Positions 4,033-6,993 of a DNA stretch of 6,993 bases are shown piece by piece. Both the position numbers and the translations under genes were made by a program. The stretch is from Candidatus Gastranaerophilales bacterium (lineage in GTDB: Bacteria; Cyanobacteriota; Vampirovibrionia; Gastranaerophilales; Gastranaerophilaceae): positions 1-6,993 of the forward strand of contig CALVER010000072.1 of NCBI GenBank assembly GCA_944326625.1, given 5' to 3'. Below the pieces are notes generated by a model. It was not told where the DNA came from, did no database searches, and saw only the letters and a program-made list of their open reading frames with translations. Every line of letters begins with the position of its first letter. The first letter of the stretch is position 1.

Positions 4033-6666
4033 ATGTTAAGTTTGCTAATGAAGCTGTTAGGCGATCCTAACGACAGAAAAATAAAAAATATGATGGGGAT
4101 TGTGGAACATATTAATGCTCTGGAACCGCAATTTGAAGCTATGTCGGATGAGGAATTGAGAGCCAAAACAGACGAATTCAAGGCAATCTTAGCTAAACGT
4201 CCTACATCAAATGATTTTAAAACAGACCGAAAACTTGAAAAAGAAGCTCTGGATAAAATTCTGCCGGAAGCTTTTGCGACAGTCAGAGAAGCCGGCAAAC
4301 GTGTATTAAATATGCGTCACTTTGATGTACAGTTAATCGGCGGCTATTTTTTACATAACGGTCATATAGCTGAGATGCGAACCGGTGAGGGTAAAACTCT
4401 TGTTGCGACACTTCCTGCATATTTGAATGCTTTGACCGGCAAAGGCGTACATATAATTACCGTTAACGATTACCTTGCAAAACGTGACAGCGAATGGATG
4501 GGAAAAATTTATAAATTCCTCGGGCTTTCTGTCGGTGTAATCCTCTCCGGCGGACGGAACGCAGAGGATTTTGAGGCTAAAAAAGCAGCATACAACTGTG
4601 ATATAACTTACGGAACAAATAATGAATTCGGGTTTGATTATCTGCGTGATAATATGGCGGGAAGTTTGGAAATGCTTGTCCAAAGACCATATAACTATGC
4701 AATTATCGACGAAGTTGACAGTATTTTGATTGATGAGGCAAGAACACCTCTTATTATCAGCGGACGTCTTGAAAAATCTGCCGAAACCTACAAGCTTATG
4801 GCAAAAATTGCACCGCAGATGCAAAAAGATACGGATTACGAAGTCGATGAAAAAAATAAAAACATAATTTTAACCGAAGACGGTATTGACCACGCACAGG
4901 AACTTTTGGGCATAAAAGATCTTTTTGATATCAATACACAATACGCTCACCACCTTTTGCAGGCTTTAAAAGCAAAAGAGCTTTTTGTACGTGATACGGA
5001 TTACGTAATAAAAGACGGCGAAGTAATGATTGTTGATGAATTCACGGGGCGTTTAATGGAAGGCCGCCGCTGGTCTGACGGACTTCATCAGGCAGTAGAG
5101 GCAAAAGAAGGTGTACAAATTCAAGATGAAACCCAAACTCTTGCAAGCATCACTTTCCAAAACCTTTTCAGATTGTATCCTAAACTTGCGGGTATGACAG
5201 GTACAGCAATGACTGAAGAAGCTGAATTCGGAAAGATTTATAACCTTGAGGTTACAACCATTCCAACCAATAAGCCCGATATAAGAATTAATTATCCTGA
5301 TGTAATTTACAAAACAGAACGACAGAAATACCTGTCCGTAGTGGATGATATTATACAAATGCATGAAATAGGACGTCCGGTTCTGGTCGGTACAATAAGC
5401 ATTGAAAAGTCCGAATATGTTTCAGCATTGTTGAAAAAACGCGGGATTAAACACAATGTTTTGAATGCAAAGCAGCATGAAAGAGAAGCTTATATTATTG
5501 CACAAGCAGGCAGAGTCGGTGCCGTTACCATTGCAACCAATATGGCAGGACGCGGAACCGATATTCTTTTGGGCGGTAATGCGGAATTTCTTGCAAAAGA
5601 GGCTCTGGACAAAAAAGGAATTACTCCTGATAATCCGAATTACGAAGAAGAAAAAGAAAAGGCACTTGCTGAGGCAAGAGCTTTAACTGAAGACGAACAC
5701 CAAAAAGTAGTTAATGCCGGCGGACTTCACGTAATCGGTACAGAACGCCATGAATCGCGCCGTATTGATAACCAGTTGAGAGGTCGTGCAGCACGTCAGG
5801 GCGACCCGGGCTCCACAAGATTTTTCTTATCGCTTGAAGACAACCTGATGAGAATTTTCGGCGGTGATAAGATTACGTCATTGATGAACATGCTTAATGT
5901 TGACGAAACAATGGCAATTGAATCACCACTGATTACACGCCAAATTCAATCCGCTCAGAAAAAAGTCGAAACATACCACTTTGACATAAGAAAAAGCGTT
6001 CTTGAATATGACGACGTTATGAATATTCAACGTGAAAAATTCTACGCGCAGCGGAGAAAAGTTTTGCGCGGCAAAAACCTCAATGAAGATATCCAGTTCA
6101 TGATAGAACGCGAAGTCGACAGAATTTTAAAAAGCTACATCGCGCCTGACATGCACGTTGAAGATTATATATATGAAGATCTTGTAAGAATGATTAAAGA
6201 ACTTCACTCATATATTCCGCAATTATCTCACTTTGAGGTTTCGGATATTCAAAATATGAGATTTGAGCCTATGTACGAAAAGGTAAAAGATTTCGCACTG
6301 CAGGCATACAGGGATCACGAAACCGAGATTATCAAATTTTATAATGATGTAATTTCGCAATATGAACCGAATTACATTCCGCAAGAACCGTTTTCCGACA
6401 ATAACGTTATGCGGGACTTGGAAAAAGATATCTTATTGCGTGTTGTAGATAACAAATGGATTGACCATCTGCACAACATTGACATGCTGCGTGACGGAAT
6501 AGGCTTGCGCGCATATGGGCAAAAAGATCCGCTGATTGAATACAAACGCGAAGCTTACGATTTATTCAACAATATGATGTTTGAAATTCAAAAAGACACT
6601 GTACGGCACCTGTTCCGAACTAAATTCGGGGTGCAGATAATTAACAGACCTCCTGAAGGAAATTAA
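4033..6666 (+). CDS. secA: Protein translocase ATPase SecA
   Basis: SecA is the ATP-driven motor that pushes unfolded preproteins through SecYEG. At 877 residues it is full length. In order: Walker A MRTGEGKT (115-122), TYGTNNEFGFDYLRDNM (192-208), Walker B DEVD (226-229) leading into the preprotein-crosslinking region (about 230-370), MTGTA (388-392), VGTISIEKSE (452-461), NMAGRGTDI (503-511), ERHESRRIDNQLRGRAARQG (571-590) and the helical scaffold signature WIDHLHNIDMLRDGIGLRAY (809-828) with QKDPLIEYKREAYDLF after it. Helicase motif VI reads GRAARQGD, with Ala587 where Gly is usual. The protein ends NRPPEGN without the Cys-rich zinc tail that binds SecB in many proteobacterial SecAs; some lineages naturally lack it. 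GGAG at 4022-4025, seven bases before the ATG, supports the start. It appears monocistronic: an inverted repeat and a probable promoter lie upstream, and a separate promoter follows. Essential and normally single-copy. Confidence 0.98.
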   Translation: MLSLLMKLLGDPNDRKIKNMMGIVEHINALEPQFEAMSDEELRAKTDEFKAILAKRPTSNDFKTDRKLEKEALDKILPEAFATVREAGKRVLNMRHFDVQLIGGYFLHNGHIAEMRTGEGKTLVATLPAYLNALTGKGVHIITVNDYLAKRDSEWMGKIYKFLGLSVGVILSGGRNAEDFEAKKAAYNCDITYGTNNEFGFDYLRDNMAGSLEMLVQRPYNYAIIDEVDSILIDEARTPLIISGRLEKSAETYKLMAKIAPQMQKDTDYEVDEKNKNIILTEDGIDHAQELLGIKDLFDINTQYAHHLLQALKAKELFVRDTDYVIKDGEVMIVDEFTGRLMEGRRWSDGLHQAVEAKEGVQIQDETQTLASITFQNLFRLYPKLAGMTGTAMTEEAEFGKIYNLEVTTIPTNKPDIRINYPDVIYKTERQKYLSVVDDIIQMHEIGRPVLVGTISIEKSEYVSALLKKRGIKHNVLNAKQHEREAYIIAQAGRVGAVTIATNMAGRGTDILLGGNAEFLAKEALDKKGITPDNPNYEEEKEKALAEARALTEDEHQKVVNAGGLHVIGTERHESRRIDNQLRGRAARQGDPGSTRFFLSLEDNLMRIFGGDKITSLMNMLNVDETMAIESPLITRQIQSAQKKVETYHFDIRKSVLEYDDVMNIQREKFYAQRRKVLRGKNLNEDIQFMIEREVDRILKSYIAPDMHVEDYIYEDLVRMIKELHSYIPQLSHFEVSDIQNMRFEPMYEKVKDFALQAYRDHETEIIKFYNDVISQYEPNYIPQEPFSDNNVMRDLEKDILLRVVDNKWIDHLHNIDMLRDGIGLRAYGQKDPLIEYKREAYDLFNNMMFEIQKDTVRHLFRTKFGVQIINRPPEGN

Positions 6667-6678
6667 TTTTTTAAATCC

Positions 6679-6723
6679 TTGACAAAATATGCAAAATCAT
6701 ATTTAATAAAAGAAAAAAGGAGG
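6679..6723 (+). promoter_or_regulatory. Strong promoter and ribosome binding site
   Basis: A perfect TTGACA (6679-6684) is followed after 17 bases by TTTAAT (6702-6707, five of six matches to TATAAT). AAGGAGGA, with core AGGAGG at 6718-6723, lies eight bases before the ATG at 6732. The predicted leader is short, about 18 bases. This is the strongest plus-strand expression signal in the window, yet it drives a frame that quickly runs into a repeat. Confidence 0.7.
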
Positions 6724-6731
6724 ATAAAATC

Positions 6732-6908
6732 ATGAAAACAAACACTACAAAAGCGGTTCAGATAGTCACCCCCCCCCGAGATTGGCTCTGGGCTTATGGT
6801 TTAAGGATTTTATTAAAAAAAGATCCCGCAATACCTACCGGCTACGCCGACGGATGCAGGCTCACACAACTCGTTCCTCGTTGGTTCGCTTTGCAAAATG
6901 CGGGATGA
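6732..6908 (+). pseudogene. Start of a gene interrupted by C9 and repeat DNA
   Basis: The ATG at 6732 has an excellent promoter and ribosome binding site, so a real gene probably begins here. The first residues, MKTNTTKAVQIVTPP, match nothing I recognise. At codon 13 the frame enters a run of nine C (6769-6777) and then dispersed repeat DNA; as written it ends at TGA 6906-6908 after 58 codons. Most of those codons (from about residue 33) translate a repeat and are unlikely to be functional protein. With one extra C (ten) the frame stays open to the window end; with eight it stops at TAA 6802-6804, shortly after the run. It may be a gene broken by repeat insertion, a slippage-controlled gene, or the product of an assembly join at the C run. 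Confidence 0.4.
6769..6777. repeat. Run of nine C, right, inside a reading frame
   Basis: Nine consecutive C followed by G, the same as at 195-203 and in the same orientation, lie 38 bases after the start codon at 6732. Unique DNA is on the left and repeat DNA begins on the right. The length decides which frame continues downstream. Confidence 0.85.
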
Positions 6909-6909
6909 C
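6823..6909. repeat. Repeat bounded by ATCCCGCA / TGCGGGAT
   Basis: ATCCCGCA (6823-6830) and TGCGGGAT (6899-6906) are exact inverted copies 68 bases apart. Read on the minus strand from 6909 the element begins GTCATCCCGCA, parallel to the GTCATCCTGAA element at 91-114. The interior has smaller hairpins and is G+C-rich relative to the genes. Confidence 0.65.
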
Positions 6910-6916
6910 GTTAGTC

Positions 6917-6932
6917 TCATGTCATTGCGAGG
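6917..6932 (+). repeat. Direct repeat containing GTCATTGCGAG, copy 1
   Basis: The 16 bases beginning TCATGTCATTGCGAGG are identical to 6974-6989, 57 bases downstream. The core GTCATTGCGAG is one I recall as the head of dispersed intergenic repeats in diverse bacteria. Confidence 0.75.
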
Positions 6933-6973
6933 GTGCTACGCACGTAGACATGCTCACAACATTGGATATATTT

Positions 6974-6989
6974 TCATGTCATTGCGAGG
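6974..6989 (+). repeat. Direct repeat containing GTCATTGCGAG, copy 2
   Basis: This is an exact second copy of 6917-6932 in the same orientation. The unit is cut off by the window end four bases later, after which the two copies already differ (GTGC against TACC). Confidence 0.75.
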
Positions 6990-6993
6990 TACC

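Larger units (their letters stand above)
6779..6993. repeat. Right repeat island, no independent gene
   Basis: This end of the window is mostly dispersed repeat sequence. It contains a long-range inverted repeat (6823-6906), a small hairpin CGGC-TAC-GCCG (6839-6849), a 16-base direct repeat (6917-6932 and 6974-6989) and a palindrome CTACG-CA-CGTAG (6936-6947). The window ends inside the second direct-repeat unit. No convincing independent gene was seen on either strand; the long open frame through it reads repeat sequence. Confidence 0.65.

Noticed and set aside
4351..4824. Minus-strand open frame of 157 codons inside secA
   Set aside because: It lies opposite the Walker A and Walker B regions of secA; its length is explained by the constrained coding of the opposite strand.
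6651..6672. Terminator at the end of secA (TCCTGAAGGA followed by a T-run)
   Set aside because: The possible stem is only three or four pairs and overlaps the last codons; too weak to call.
6906..6993. Coding sequence continuing through the right repeat island
   Set aside because: The open frame exists only with one extra C at 6769-6777, and its translation simply reads the repeats (CHCEG twice), so protein coding is unlikely.

Overview
This A+T-rich window looks like a metagenomic contig from a non-photosynthetic relative of cyanobacteria, most likely the gut lineage Gastranaerophilales (Melainabacteria). That placement is an inference. It rests on base composition, on a 522-residue protein opening with MGLAASQARFLAITSRKA (a start I recall as common in uncharacterised proteins of this lineage), and on dispersed GTCAT-headed repeats at both ends. 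Both ends lie inside repeats, so the window may be a whole contig that stopped where assembly became ambiguous.

Layout. Positions 1-203 are a repeat island with no gene, closing in a run of nine C. Positions 341-2158 hold a two-gene unit on the plus strand: a ZIP-family metal importer (zupT-like) followed after 3 bases by an anthranilate phosphoribosyltransferase homologue (trpD-like). The gap at 2159-2381 holds what looks like a complete small RNA gene on the minus strand: a promoter with a perfect -10 box, a body of about 67 nt that can form two hairpins, and an intrinsic terminator abutting the trpD stop codon. Two palindromes 22 bp apart sit upstream of that promoter. Positions 2382-3950 encode the 522-residue protein, whose helical ends and variable middle resemble flagellar axial proteins and which has no Sec signal peptide. 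Positions 4033-6666 encode a full-length SecA. After secA, a strong promoter and ribosome binding site lead into a reading frame that after 12 codons meets a second run of nine C and then a second repeat island (6779-6993).

How the genes relate. secA supplies the motor of the general secretion pathway. The metal importer and TrpD homologue are probably translated from one message, but no other tryptophan gene is present, and the TrpD homologue has lost two histidines and other residues of the usual PRPP and anthranilate signatures, so its substrate is open. The 522-residue protein appears to be transcribed alone. No CRISPR array, tRNA, rRNA, transposase or phage gene was seen. The most promising undescribed items are the minus-strand RNA locus with its paired palindromes, the divergent TrpD homologue, the axial-like protein, and the C9 tract inside the last reading frame.
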